In this document: positions 37,828 through 47,257 of the stretch, one piece after another
How the letters are laid out: each line of letters opens with the position of its first letter
Position numbering within the stretch: the first letter of the stretch is position 1
From: Clostridium guangxiense
GTDB lineage: Bacteria > Bacillota > Clostridia > Clostridiales > Clostridiaceae
NCBI RefSeq assembly: GCF_021043395.1
Contig: NZ_JAJNKE010000001.1
Coordinates: 106,049 to 170,048, forward strand
Length of the DNA stretch: 64,000 bases
Direction of reading: 5' to 3'
Notes under the pieces: generated by a model
Database searches by the model: none
What the model saw: only the letters and a program-made list of their open reading frames with translations
What the model was told of the DNA's origin: nothing
Position numbers and translations under genes: made by a program

Positions 37828-39297
37828 TTAAGCTAATATATTTACTTTTCCTTCATTCAAATCTATGTTGTTAGATTCATTTTTAATTTCAGCCACATTC
37901 TCCTTATTGCTATTGCCCTTATTTTGTTCTCTTGCATCATTTTCATTATTTTTTTCGCTGCTGCCCCCCCCAAAATAAGTAGTATCATCGTATATATTTA
38001 CAGAAAACGCTTGAATTTTTATATTTTGATTGTTTAAACTATTATTTATATCTCCAAGACTTGAATTTAAAAGAGCATAAGTTTCCTTATTCTCAGCGGA
38101 AATACTTGCTTTCATAATGTTATTTTCCATTGAAAGTCTTATTACAACTTCCCCAAGTTCTTTAGGATTTATTTTTACTGTAAGTTCTTTAATGTTGTTA
38201 TTTTGCATATATGTTACTGACTTCACAATATCAGCTGCAAAATTGTTCTTATTTATTACTTGAACTTCACCTTTTAGCGCTTGAGTGCTTGTATTGCTTA
38301 TGGTTGAAAATTGATTCATAAATGTAGTCATCTTTGACATTTTACTATCACTTTTATCCTGTGATAATAACTTCTTTAAAAATTCATCTTCGTTTTTACT
38401 TGTATCATCGTTTTTTTCATAATTTTGAGAAGCCTTGCTCTCATCATCGATATCAAGACTATCTTGAAAATTTTCATTTACAGCATTACTTTTAGTATCT
38501 CCTATATTGTCGTTTGAAGTACTAATCTTAGCTTTTTCTACACTTTTTTGTTGTATTTCAGAATTTGCAATAGGTTTATTGCTTGATTGGCTTACTAAAT
38601 TAGAAATATTACTGCTTTTATCTACTTTTACTACTTCATCTTTATTTAACTTTGATTTTAAAACGTCAATTATATTGTTTATAAGCTTGTCATGTTCATT
38701 TGACGCTGTATCGTTATTTATCTTAGAAGTTAAAAAACTTACAAAGTCACTACTGCTTTTTCCTTTGAATAAATCTTGAAGTTTAGAAGCAATATCAAGT
38801 ATATCCTTTTGAAAATCCTGTGAAATGTTTAATTTTTCAAGTTGACTCTTTAGTTTAGTAAAATCAATTGAATTGCCATCATAGCAATTTAGTACAGCAG
38901 TAAGTATAGCTTGCACATTAGTTTGTTCACCTGTAGTATCATCCTTACATTTATCTACATCAGAATCGATTTTAGCTTCAGAATTCTTATCACTAACTTT
39001 ATTTTTAGCTTTATCACTTGAAACATTTTTATTTGAATTTTTTTCTTGCACATTTTTATTTGAATTTATATCACTTGGCTCAGTGCTACTTGAATTTGCA
39101 TCACTTGAGTTGACGTTATTTAAATTAGCATCATTTGAATTATCATTGTCTGCACTTGTAGTATCCTTATTAGTAGAATAACTCTTCAAGTAGCTATCAA
39201 AACTGTTAGGTTTAGTATCACTTGCAGATGAACTTTTAGAGCTGCTATTATTTACATTTACTAAATTAATAATTTTTGAAGCATAAATACCTTCCAA
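37828..39297 (-). CDS. fliK: Flagellar hook-length control protein FliK
   Basis: FliK is the secreted molecular ruler that ends hook growth and switches the FlhB export specificity. The roughly 489-residue protein is very Ser/Asn/Asp/Lys-rich up to about residue 340. A typical C-terminal Flg_hook domain follows (ELTVKINPKELGEVVIRLSM). The TTG at 39297 follows directly behind the fliJ stop with GGGGGTG five bases upstream; a TTG at 39315 lies inside fliJ. The low-complexity ruler region is expected to diverge rapidly. Confidence 0.9.
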   Translation of the reverse strand: MEGIYASKIINLVNVNNSSSKSSSASDTKPNSFDSYLKSYSTNKDTTSADNDNSNDANLNNVNSSDANSSSTEPSDINSNKNVQEKNSNKNVSSDKAKNKVSDKNSEAKIDSDVDKCKDDTTGEQTNVQAILTAVLNCYDGNSIDFTKLKSQLEKLNISQDFQKDILDIASKLQDLFKGKSSSDFVSFLTSKINNDTASNEHDKLINNIIDVLKSKLNKDEVVKVDKSSNISNLVSQSSNKPIANSEIQQKSVEKAKISTSNDNIGDTKSNAVNENFQDSLDIDDESKASQNYEKNDDTSKNEDEFLKKLLSQDKSDSKMSKMTTFMNQFSTISNTSTQALKGEVQVINKNNFAADIVKSVTYMQNNNIKELTVKINPKELGEVVIRLSMENNIMKASISAENKETYALLNSSLGDINNSLNNQNIKIQAFSVNIYDDTTYFGGGSSEKNNENDAREQNKGNSNKENVAEIKNESNNIDLNEGKVNILA

Positions 39298-39301
39298 TTT
39301 C

Positions 39302-39739
39302 TCACCCCCTTTCAAGTTTTCTTATGTATCCGTATAGAGCAAGTTCATCATTAAACTTCTGCTCTACCAATTTAGTTTCTAACTCAAATTTATCTTTTTG
39401 TTTTTCCTTTAAAGTTTCAACAGTTTTTCTCTCAATTTGCTTTTCTACAAGCTCTTTTCTTTTTTGTTCAAGCATTTCATTCTTTTTATATAATTCAATT
39501 TTTGTTTCATCTATACAAGAAACTAGTGAATTAAGATAATTATGGGTGATTTTTTGTTCGATAACAGTGCCAAACATCATAGTTTCACTATATTTCCTAT
39601 AATTATCATTTAATAAATTAAGTTTTTCTTCCACCTGCAATTTTTCTTCTTGTGCTTTCTTAAATACAATTTTACTTTGTTCTTCTTTTTGAAATTTTAA
39701 ATCTAAAAGCTTTTGAAGTCTAAAATTGAATTTTCCCAT
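39302..39739 (-). CDS. fliJ: Flagellar export chaperone FliJ
   Basis: FliJ is a coiled-coil cytoplasmic chaperone that binds the FliI ring and FlhA. This 145-residue protein is almost entirely charged alpha helix (Lys/Glu/Gln-rich) and opens with FRLQKLLDLKFQKEE, the family signature. It sits between fliI and fliK. Sequence similarity in the family is low, so the position is important support. Confidence 0.88.
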   Translation of the reverse strand: MGKFNFRLQKLLDLKFQKEEQSKIVFKKAQEEKLQVEEKLNLLNDNYRKYSETMMFGTVIEQKITHNYLNSLVSCIDETKIELYKKNEMLEQKRKELVEKQIERKTVETLKEKQKDKFELETKLVEQKFNDELALYGYIRKLERG

Positions 39740-39760
39740 GCCAGCCCTCTTTTCATAAGA

Positions 39761-41071
39761 TTAGCTTGTAAACATATTTTTTAAATTCTCTATACTTTCC
39801 TCAATAGGTGCCTTTTCATTTATTCCCTGCTTTAAATAAGAATTTATCTTATCATTATATGCAATTGCTGCATCGACCTTTTTGTTACTTCCTCTAGCAT
39901 ATGCACCTATGTTTATTAAGTCTTCATTATTCTTATAGGTTGCAAGTAAATCCCTTGCAATACCTGCTGCATTTTTATGCTCATCATCTGCAATTTCAGA
40001 CATAAGTCTACTAACACTTTTTAAAACATCTATAGCAGGATAATGATTTTTAGCAGCTATATCCCTTGAAAGAATAATATGTCCATCCAGTATACCTCTT
40101 ACCGCATCCGCTATAGGCTCATTAAAATCATCTCCATCAACAAGCACTGTATAAAATGCTGTTATGGAACCTTTATCAGACATTCCAGACCTTTCCATAA
40201 GTCTTGGGAGCTTAGCAAATACGGACGGAGTATACCCTTTTGTAGCTGGAGGTTCACCAATAGCTAGTCCAACTTCTCTTTGTGCCATGGCAAATCTAGT
40301 TACAGAATCCATCATGAGTATTACTTTTTTACCTTTATCACGAAAATACTCAGCAATAGCTGTTGCAGTAAAAGCACCTTTTAGTCTAACAAGAGCAGGT
40401 TTATCAGAGGTTGCACAAACAATGACAGATCTTTTCATACCTTCTTCACCAAGATCTTTTTCAATAAAGTCACGTACTTCTCTTCCTCTTTCGCCTATAA
40501 GTGCAATTACATTTACATCAGCTTTGGCTTCTCTTGCTATCATACCAAGGGTTGTACTTTTACCAACACCACTTCCTGCAAAAATACCTATTCTTTGCCC
40601 CTCACCGCAAGTTAAAAAACCGTCTATAGCTCTTACTCCAGTTGCAATTATACTCTTAATTCTTCTTCTTTTTAAAGGATCTGGTGGCTCTTTATCAAGT
40701 CTATAAAATACACCCTTATTAAACTCCTCACCAGTCATTGAATTTCCAAGTCCATCTAAAACCTTACCTAAAAGTTCCGAAGAACACTTAACGCTTAATG
40801 GTCTACCTGTAGGAACAACCCTGCATCCAGGGGATATTCCTACAAGTTCACCGAGAGGCATAAGTATTACACTCTGTTCCTTAAAACCTACAACTTCGCA
40901 TGGGATAGCTCTATTTTTTTCATTGTAAATTACACATACTTCTTCTACAAATGCTTTAATGCCTTCTACTTCAATAGTAAGACCTATAACTTTATTAACA
41001 ACGCCTTCTGTATATTCTGTATTGCATTCAGAAATCTCTTTAGTCAAAGCATCAAAATCAATATAAATCAT
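39761..41071 (-). CDS. fliI: Flagellum-specific ATPase FliI
   Basis: FliI is the F1-beta-like ATPase that energises and unfolds export substrates. The roughly 436 residues include P-loop AGSGVGKST, the GERGREVRDF segment and VTRFAMAQREVGLA, and LMMDSVT as Walker B. The ATG at 41071 has GGGGG six bases upstream and begins just after the fliH stop; an in-frame start at 41083 would overlap fliH. Partners FliH and FliJ flank it. Confidence 0.97.
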   Translation of the reverse strand: MIYIDFDALTKEISECNTEYTEGVVNKVIGLTIEVEGIKAFVEEVCVIYNEKNRAIPCEVVGFKEQSVILMPLGELVGISPGCRVVPTGRPLSVKCSSELLGKVLDGLGNSMTGEEFNKGVFYRLDKEPPDPLKRRRIKSIIATGVRAIDGFLTCGEGQRIGIFAGSGVGKSTTLGMIAREAKADVNVIALIGERGREVRDFIEKDLGEEGMKRSVIVCATSDKPALVRLKGAFTATAIAEYFRDKGKKVILMMDSVTRFAMAQREVGLAIGEPPATKGYTPSVFAKLPRLMERSGMSDKGSITAFYTVLVDGDDFNEPIADAVRGILDGHIILSRDIAAKNHYPAIDVLKSVSRLMSEIADDEHKNAAGIARDLLATYKNNEDLINIGAYARGSNKKVDAAIAYNDKINSYLKQGINEKAPIEESIENLKNMFTS

Positions 41072-41084
41072 GTAATCCCCCATA

Positions 41085-41858
41085 CTATTCTGATTTCAAT
41101 ATTATTTCTTTAATTTTATCAATAGCATCATCTGCATTAACCTCAACTTTGCCATTATCCTTTTCAATAACTGCAGAGCCATCATTTCTTTCATTATCTT
41201 CAATAACAAAAATTTCTCCATTATAAGGAAGCTCATTTTTCCATGTTGAAATATTATTTTTAACATTTTTTACATACTTATCATTGCATTTTACTATTAT
41301 AGTTTTAGCATCTTTAGAAAGTTTTATTGCCTCATATACCATATTATCTATAGCATCACTTCTTTTAATTCTTTCCTTTATAACCTTAGATGCTATTTCA
41401 ACAATAAGCCTTTTTATCTCAATTTCTTTACTTTCATAATACTTTTCGCACTCATATCTTGCACTTTTTACAATATTCGAAGCATTTTGCTGTGCAAGGG
41501 ATTTTAAATTTTCAATTTCCATTTTTCCCTTTACGACAGTTTCATTATAAGCATTTTCATAACCTTTTTTTCTTCCTTCATTGAGTCCTCTTTCATAAGC
41601 TTCTTTATATGCATTTTCTTCAATAATCCTCGAATCATCTATAGCAGCTTTTCTAATATTTTCAGCTTCTAACTTTGCCTGTTTTATTATAGAAGTCGCT
41701 ATATTCTCATATTGTTCATATTGAAACCTTTTCTCAGCGTTCTTTATAGAGGACTTTTCTTCTTTTTCTGGAATTTTTATATCCTCTACAGCTATGACTT
41801 GATGCTTATCTTGCTGAACAACCCTTAGATTATCTATAACTCTAGACGATAATAGCAT
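41085..41858 (-). CDS. fliH: Flagellar assembly protein FliH
   Basis: FliH is the dimeric regulator/stator of the FliI ATPase. The roughly 257-residue protein has a helical N-terminal half with GxxxG-like repeats (EAYERGLNEGRKKGYENAYN) and a C-terminal V-ATPase subunit E-like domain (about 140-255) with VIKERIKRSDAI. The ATG at 41858 has AGGTGG five bases upstream; the GTG at 41867 is the alternative. It overlaps fliG by 17 bases. Confidence 0.9.
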   Translation of the reverse strand: MLLSSRVIDNLRVVQQDKHQVIAVEDIKIPEKEEKSSIKNAEKRFQYEQYENIATSIIKQAKLEAENIRKAAIDDSRIIEENAYKEAYERGLNEGRKKGYENAYNETVVKGKMEIENLKSLAQQNASNIVKSARYECEKYYESKEIEIKRLIVEIASKVIKERIKRSDAIDNMVYEAIKLSKDAKTIIVKCNDKYVKNVKNNISTWKNELPYNGEIFVIEDNERNDGSAVIEKDNGKVEVNADDAIDKIKEIILKSE

Positions 41859-42858
41859 CTTCTCCACCTCTCGAAACTATTATTTCTCCAGCATCTTCAA
41901 GTCTTCTTATAACACTAACTATCTTCTGTTGTGCTTTTTCAACATCCACAAGTCTTACTGGTCCAAGGAATTCCAAGTCTTCTTTTAAAGCAGCTGCAGC
42001 TCTCTTTGATTGATTTTTATAAATCGCATTTGAAACATCTTCTGAGCATCCTTTAAGCGCCATACCAAGATCCTTTGTATCAATTTCTCTAAGAACTCTT
42101 TGAATTGATGCATCATCAAGAGTAACAATATCTTCAAATACAAACATAGACTCATTGACCTTCTCTGCAAGTTCTGGATCTTCTCTTTCAAGTCCTTCTC
42201 TGATATTCTTTTCTGTTGTTCTATCAACCTGATTTAATATATCAACAAGAGTTTGAACACCACCAATAACAGTAACATCAGACCTTACAACAGATGACAA
42301 TTTGCTATTCAAAACTTTTTCTATTTCTTTTATAACCATAGGAGAAGTATTACTCATAGTAGCAAGCCTAAATGCGACATCACCTTGAACTTCTTCTGGA
42401 AGCGCGGACAAAATTTGTCCAGCTTTATTAGCCTGTAAATAACATAATACAAGTGCAATTGTTTGAGGATGTTCATTGGTTATTACATTTAATAATTGAT
42501 GTGCATCAGCTTTTCTTGCAATTGCAAAAGGTCTATATTGCTCTGTAGCTTCAGCTACCTGGTCTAAAATTTCCATAGCCTTTTGTGGTCCTAAAGCTTT
42601 TGAAAGTAAATCTCTTGCATAATCAATGCCACCTTCAAGAATATAATCCTTAGCCTTATTCATATCTATAAATTCTTTGAGTATATCTTGCTTTACTTCT
42701 GATTTAACGGAAGTTATATTTGCTATTTCATAAGTTATTCTTTGGATTTCTCTTTCAGGAAGTTTTTTTATTATTTTAGCTGAAGCCTCCGGGCCAAGGG
42801 TGATAAATAGTATGGCCGCCTTTTGAACCCCAGTTAGCTTTACTTCTTTACTAGCCAA
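41842..42858 (-). CDS. fliG: Flagellar motor switch protein FliG
   Basis: FliG is the rotor subunit that interacts with stators and transmits torque. The roughly 338 residues show the three FliG domains: N-terminal (GVQKAAILFITLGPEAS), middle with EHPQTIALVLCYL, and C-terminal torque helix (FVFEDIVTLDDASIQRVLRE) with alternating charged residues. The TTG at 42858 has GAGGTG six bases upstream (inside the fliF end); a GTG at 42867 is less well placed. Notably the other switch proteins, FliM and FliN/FliY, are not encoded in this window. Confidence 0.96.
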   Translation of the reverse strand: MASKEVKLTGVQKAAILFITLGPEASAKIIKKLPEREIQRITYEIANITSVKSEVKQDILKEFIDMNKAKDYILEGGIDYARDLLSKALGPQKAMEILDQVAEATEQYRPFAIARKADAHQLLNVITNEHPQTIALVLCYLQANKAGQILSALPEEVQGDVAFRLATMSNTSPMVIKEIEKVLNSKLSSVVRSDVTVIGGVQTLVDILNQVDRTTEKNIREGLEREDPELAEKVNESMFVFEDIVTLDDASIQRVLREIDTKDLGMALKGCSEDVSNAIYKNQSKRAAAALKEDLEFLGPVRLVDVEKAQQKIVSVIRRLEDAGEIIVSRGGEDAIIV

Positions 42859-42863
42859 AACTA

Positions 42864-44489
42864 TCACCTCTCATCACTGGCAAGCCAAGCCTTTATTATA
42901 TCTACAACTTGTTCAGGTTTGTTTGCCGCATATTTTTTAATTTCATTTTCAACATGAGAATTTTCATCTTCTCTCTCAAAATTAATAGGTGCAAATTTCT
43001 GCTTATTCTCTTTAACAGCCTCATCATCAACAACAACGTCAATACTTTGAGTCTCATCTTCTTCTGCCTCTGCTTCAGCCGCAAGAAGTTTAGCAGCTCT
43101 TCTCTTTTTAATTAAACGAACACCTAATACTATAAGTGCAGCAAGCACAACTGCTGAAGCTATACCTATAGCAATATACATTTTTTGATTTTTAGCAGCT
43201 TGTTCTTCAGCTTTCATCTCATCTAACGCCTTTTGAGCAGCCTTTTGAGCGCTGTTATCAAATGACATACCTTCAACACTTATAGAATCTCCTCTTTTAG
43301 TGTCAAAGCCAACAGCATTTCCAACAATATTAGATACCTTATCTTGAGTATTAGCATCTACATTTCCATCCACTAAAACAGATATAGTCAACCTTTTAAC
43401 ATCTCCTGGCGATTTTACTGTTTTAGTTTTTTCACTGCTAACATCATAGTTTTTTGTAGAATCGGTACTCGTAGAAGTATTATTTCCACCATTAGTAATG
43501 GTATTTGAATTATTGTTATTTGTTGGACTTCCAGATGCAGCATTTGTGCCAGAGCTTGAATTACTAGTATTATGTTCACTTACAACTACTGGATTTTTTG
43601 TATCCTTTTGATCTGTAGGATTATTGTAATATGTCTCAGAGTCAGTTTGTGAAGCATCAAAATTAAGCTCAACATTTACCTTTACCTTTACTTTGCCTTT
43701 ACCATATGCATCTTCAAGAACATCAAGAGCTTTTTTCTCATAATATTCATCTTTCTGCTGTTCTACTTTATTCCTGTCCTCAGCTGTTTCTGAACTATCA
43801 CTACCGTCATCACTTTTAAATAAATCTTTACTTAAAAGATTCATTTTATCATCAATAACTTGAATATTTTCCTTTGGAAGATTGCTTACGCTGCCTGACA
43901 CAAGGCTAACAATTGCCATAACCTGACTTTTACTCAAATCAGATGAGCCTGTCTTCATTTTAATAGTCACAGAAGCAGTTGCTTTTGTCGAATCTTTAAC
44001 AAAAACAGAATCTTTGGGCATAACAAGAGTAACCCTTGCATCATCAACTCCATCTAAACTCTTTATTGTTTTTTCGAGTTCTCCTTGAAGTGCTCTTTGG
44101 TACTCAACATTAAACTCAGCATCTGTAGTTCCAAATTTACTATTAGAAGCGTCAAAAAGTTCAAACCCTTTACTTCCATTTGTTAAAGTAGAAGTCAATT
44201 GCAATCTTAAATTATCAACTTTATCCTTAGGAACATAAATAGTATTAGTGCTTGAATCCTCCTTATGTGCTACCTTTAATGTATCTAATTTGGATATAAC
44301 TGTAGCAGCATCATTTGAATCCAGCTTTGAAAATAAAACTCCATATTTAGTAGTTGTTTTCGACATAATTATTAAAGACAATGCAGCTAAAATTCCTACT
44401 ATTAAGATTATAAATGCCACCTTTTTCTTTTTGCTCAATGCCTTCCATTTACTAAATAAGCCTTTAAAAAAATTCAACAGTTTATTCAT
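42864..44489 (-). CDS. fliF: Flagellar MS-ring protein FliF
   Basis: FliF forms the MS ring, the base on which rotor and export gate assemble. The roughly 541-residue protein has two membrane segments (about 20-42 and near 450), YscJ-type ring-building domains between them (YGVLFSKLDSNDAATVISKL, here only KLDSNDAATVISKL matters) and a large Asn/Ser/Thr-rich extracellular loop (about 290-360). Its C-terminal FliG-binding tail ends in VVDIIKAWLASDER. The ATG at 44489 has GGGAG eight bases upstream. Confidence 0.95.
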   Translation of the reverse strand: MNKLLNFFKGLFSKWKALSKKKKVAFIILIVGILAALSLIIMSKTTTKYGVLFSKLDSNDAATVISKLDTLKVAHKEDSSTNTIYVPKDKVDNLRLQLTSTLTNGSKGFELFDASNSKFGTTDAEFNVEYQRALQGELEKTIKSLDGVDDARVTLVMPKDSVFVKDSTKATASVTIKMKTGSSDLSKSQVMAIVSLVSGSVSNLPKENIQVIDDKMNLLSKDLFKSDDGSDSSETAEDRNKVEQQKDEYYEKKALDVLEDAYGKGKVKVKVNVELNFDASQTDSETYYNNPTDQKDTKNPVVVSEHNTSNSSSGTNAASGSPTNNNNSNTITNGGNNTSTSTDSTKNYDVSSEKTKTVKSPGDVKRLTISVLVDGNVDANTQDKVSNIVGNAVGFDTKRGDSISVEGMSFDNSAQKAAQKALDEMKAEEQAAKNQKMYIAIGIASAVVLAALIVLGVRLIKKRRAAKLLAAEAEAEEDETQSIDVVVDDEAVKENKQKFAPINFEREDENSHVENEIKKYAANKPEQVVDIIKAWLASDER

Positions 44490-44506
44490 TACAAGCACTC
44501 CCAACT

Positions 44507-44833
44507 CTATAACTGCATTTTACTAAGCTCCTGATATGAGTCAACTAATTTGTTTCTCACTTGGATAGCCAACTCTAATGACAGCTGAGCTTCTTCAGTT
44601 GAAAGCATTACTTGGTGAACATCTACATCGTCACCCTCAACAAACTGTTTTGAAATTTCCTGAGCACTGACCTGTTTATCATTAACCGAAGACAACTTAT
44701 CTTCAAGTACTTGTGCAAAATCAACATTATTATTCTCACTATTAGCATCGCTACCATTTAAATTAACTTGACTACTTTGTCCAGTTTGAAGAACATTTTT
44801 TACATTGTCCGGTATAAATTCATCTACTCTCAT
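44507..44833 (-). CDS. fliE: Flagellar hook-basal body complex protein FliE
   Basis: FliE is the first secreted rod component and links the MS ring to the rod. The 108 residues include the conserved C-terminal half: FVEGDDVDVHQVMLSTEEAQ followed by LAIQVRNKLVDSYQELSKMQ, and an Asn/Ser-rich N-terminal part. It lies between flgC and fliF with short gaps, as in most bacteria. Confidence 0.94.
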   Translation of the reverse strand: MRVDEFIPDNVKNVLQTGQSSQVNLNGSDANSENNNVDFAQVLEDKLSSVNDKQVSAQEISKQFVEGDDVDVHQVMLSTEEAQLSLELAIQVRNKLVDSYQELSKMQL

Positions 44834-44846
44834 AAATTAATTCTCC

Positions 44847-45278
44847 TTATTTACCAATTTCTAAAGCTTTTGTAAACATACCCTTTTCATCATTTATAGC
44901 CGTTACATTTGCCTCATATGCCCTTGTAGAAGCCATCATATCCGCCATTTCTGTCAATATATTGACATTAGGCATTTCAACATATCCCTGCGCATTAGCA
45001 TCTGGATTACCTGGATCATATTTTTCCTCAAATGGAGATTGATCCTCAACTATTTGAGTAGGTTTAACCCCTAATAATTTTTTTTCATATTTGCCGGTTT
45101 GAGAATTAAACACATTTTCAAAATTCTCCTCAAAAGTAGCAATTTTTCTCCTATATGGTCCACCATCTTCAGTTCTTGTTGTCGAAATATTAGCTATATT
45201 AGATGATATTGTGTCCATTCTCAATCTTTCTGCTGAAAGACCACTTGAGCTTATATTAAATGAATTAAAAGCACCCAT
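44847..45278 (-). CDS. flgC: Flagellar basal-body rod protein FlgC
   Basis: This 143-residue proximal rod protein has the N-terminal [21 protein letters not shown] block and the C-terminal [25 protein letters not shown] helix (only parts quoted), both diagnostic of FlgC. It lacks the long middle domain of FlgE and FlgG. It follows flgB by 27 bp. Confidence 0.95.
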   Translation of the reverse strand: MGAFNSFNISSSGLSAERLRMDTISSNIANISTTRTEDGGPYRRKIATFEENFENVFNSQTGKYEKKLLGVKPTQIVEDQSPFEEKYDPGNPDANAQGYVEMPNVNILTEMADMMASTRAYEANVTAINDEKGMFTKALEIGK

Positions 45279-45305
45279 TGCGTTAACTCCCTCCTATTAA
45301 ATTAA

Positions 45306-45707
45306 CTACTTTCCATTAATAACATTGCCAGTCATGCTAATTCTTCTGCTAATTTCACTTGTTAGCGCATAATATTTCAAAGTATTTTGAGCTTCATTTG
45401 TCATTTCCGTATCAATATCTACATTATTTCCATCCTCGTTCATGCTGGTGGTATTATCTGTTTTTACTTCTATACCCCCATACTCTGCACCATCATTTAT
45501 GTGTCTTGAATCAGTTCTTATCATTTCAAGATTATCCACAGAATCTTTCAAATTATCCTCAAAAGTAACATAAGATCTCTTATATCCTTTTGTATTTATA
45601 TTTGCTAGATTGTTAGATATTACATTTTGTCTCTCAGATGATGCATCAAGTCCTTTTTTCAAAAGTTCATATGTAAATTGACTTTGTGACATACCACTTA
45701 TATCCAC
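45306..45707 (-). CDS. flgB: Flagellar basal-body rod protein FlgB
   Basis: FlgB is a proximal rod subunit and the first gene of the operon. The 133 residues contain VISNNLANINTKGYKRS and a C-terminal helix with NEDGNNVDIDTEMT and LKYYALTSEISRR. The start is a GTG with GGGAGG about ten bases upstream. A SigA-type promoter lies about 150 bp upstream. Confidence 0.94.
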   Translation of the reverse strand: MDISGMSQSQFTYELLKKGLDASSERQNVISNNLANINTKGYKRSYVTFEDNLKDSVDNLEMIRTDSRHINDGAEYGGIEVKTDNTTSMNEDGNNVDIDTEMTNEAQNTLKYYALTSEISRRISMTGNVINGK

Positions 45708-45857
45708 TTTCTCAATACCTCCCTATATTTATTTAACCATTAACCACCCATTAAATATTATTTGACAATAAATTTAAAAATCCTTCTAAAAATGAGAAAA
45801 ATCTTTATCTAATATGTTTTTTGTAATAAATTGTCCTTAAATTCATATATGCATTAT

Positions 45858-45886
45858 ATTATACTATTATTTAGTAATATTTTCAA
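45858..45886 (-). promoter_or_regulatory. SigA-type promoter heading the flagellar operon
   Basis: On the minus strand TTGAAA (45881-45886), a 17-bp spacer and a perfect TATAAT (45858-45863) lie between the glycosylation genes and flgB. The predicted leader is about 145 nt, AT-rich, with no riboswitch pattern I recognise. This would be the start of the roughly 22-kb flagellar transcript. Confidence 0.65.
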
Positions 45887-45902
45887 ATATTCTACAGACA
45901 TT

Positions 45903-46910
45903 TTATGTTAAATTTTGACCAAATTTTTTAATCCATTGTTCGGTTTCAATTATACCTTTTTCAAGTGAATATTTTGGCTGCCAGCCTAAAATTTGTTTTG
46001 CTTTTAAATAATTACACTTTAGCTTCAATATCTCACTTTGAGGATGAATATGTTCCACAAAATTAACTGGCACCCTATTTTGTGATATAAGATTAGAAAG
46101 TTCTTTTATAGAAATATCCCTTCCAGTTCCAGCATTTATTATCTCACCATTCACAGCGCTTTTATATCCAGAAAGTACAACAAAATCTGCACAATCCTTT
46201 ACATATAAAAAATCCCTAGTTTGTTCCCCTGTGCCATATATATTTATAGGAACACCAGAAATGGAATTCTTTATAAATATAGATATTACTCCTCCTTCAC
46301 CTCCTGTCTTTTGAAATGGTCCATATGTGTTAAAAGGTCTTATTACAACCGTAGGTAATTTATACGCATTATAATATGAAAGGACCATATTTTCTGCTGC
46401 TATTTTACTTCCCCCATAGGGTGACACAGGTTTAACAGCATGTGTTTCATCTATTCCATCCTCATCAGACATATTATAAACCATGCATGTGCTCATAAAG
46501 ACAACTTTACAAGGGTAAGTGTTTTGTCTTACATCAGATTTCCAATTTAGCCCTTTCATTATTCCTTTTTCACCAAACATTTGTTTTTTAGCTTTTTCTA
46601 ATATTTTAAAAGTTCCAACCGTATCATTAAAAAAGGTTTTCTGAGGATCATCTATGCTATCTTGAACATTTATGGATGCAGCAAGGTGATATATTATATC
46701 GTATTTTTCTTTAAATAAACTATCTAAATCACAGTCATTTATTATATCCCCTTTAACAAATTTAACCTTGTTTCTATCAAATTCCTTTATGTTTTCAATT
46801 CTTCCATTTGAAAGATTATCGAATATAGTTACATTATGACCATCCTCAACAAGTTTTTTGACAACCCATCTTCCAATGAATCCAGCGCCACCAGTAACAA
46901 GTATCTTCAA
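45903..46910 (-). CDS. NAD-dependent sugar-nucleotide epimerase/dehydratase
   Basis: This extended short-chain dehydrogenase has 335 residues, with NAD motif TGGAGFIG, catalytic Tyr-Lys in YGGSK and RPFNTYGP, as in UDP-glucose 4-epimerase or sugar 4,6-dehydratase families. The precise substrate cannot be read from the sequence. The start is a TTG with GGAGG nine bases upstream. It is the most promoter-distal gene of the glycosylation region, after the Maf gene, suggesting it supplies or modifies a nucleotide sugar for flagellin glycans. Confidence 0.88.
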   Translation of the reverse strand: MKILVTGGAGFIGRWVVKKLVEDGHNVTIFDNLSNGRIENIKEFDRNKVKFVKGDIINDCDLDSLFKEKYDIIYHLAASINVQDSIDDPQKTFFNDTVGTFKILEKAKKQMFGEKGIMKGLNWKSDVRQNTYPCKVVFMSTCMVYNMSDEDGIDETHAVKPVSPYGGSKIAAENMVLSYYNAYKLPTVVIRPFNTYGPFQKTGGEGGVISIFIKNSISGVPINIYGTGEQTRDFLYVKDCADFVVLSGYKSAVNGEIINAGTGRDISIKELSNLISQNRVPVNFVEHIHPQSEILKLKCNYLKAKQILGWQPKYSLEKGIIETEQWIKKFGQNLT

Positions 46911-46948
46911 TCAAATCAGCCTCCTCTCCTTAGTTAGTGGATAGTACT

Positions 46949-47257
46949 TTAATTTAGTTTACAACTTGTCTTAAAATCTTCAAGCAATTTATACTTTAAG
47001 ATATCCGCCGCCTCTACAAATTGAGATTTTTTAAGGCAGTCATTTATTTTTTTTAGTGAATAGGAAATTCTTTTTGAATCTAAATTTAATGCTACTTTGT
47101 TTTGTACTGAATAATCAGCAATTTCATTTATTTCATTTATAGCACTCTTCAAAACATTAACAGCTTCATCAAAATTTGAAATTATAAACATTGTCCATGA
47201 ATCATTTAGCTTTAAAACAACATTGTTAATTTTATTCTGTAGGTAACCCTCTTCCAA
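46949..47257 (-). CDS. Hypothetical helical protein, 102 aa, coupled to the Maf gene
   Basis: I do not recognise this protein. It is a mostly helical 102-residue chain without signal or membrane segment. The TTG start directly abuts the TAA of the Maf-type gene, and GAGGTG lies nine bases upstream inside that gene, so translation is probably coupled. The small size, helical content and position next to a flagellin glycosyltransferase are compatible with a flagellar chaperone or a Maf partner, but this is only inference from context. Confidence 0.75.
   Translation of the reverse strand: MEEGYLQNKINNVVLKLNDSWTMFIISNFDEAVNVLKSAINEINEIADYSVQNKVALNLDSKRISYSLKKINDCLKKSQFVEAADILKYKLLEDFKTSCKLN

Noticed and set aside
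40164..40706. 180-residue plus-strand frame opposite fliI
   Set aside because: It is the antisense shadow of the highly conserved fliI coding region; Ser/Pro/Leu-rich composition, no ribosome site and no family signature.
45708..45857. c-di-GMP riboswitch in the flgB leader
   Set aside because: I looked for the GEMM core pattern because the operon encodes a PilZ protein, but the leader is AT-rich and lacks the conserved G/C-rich core.
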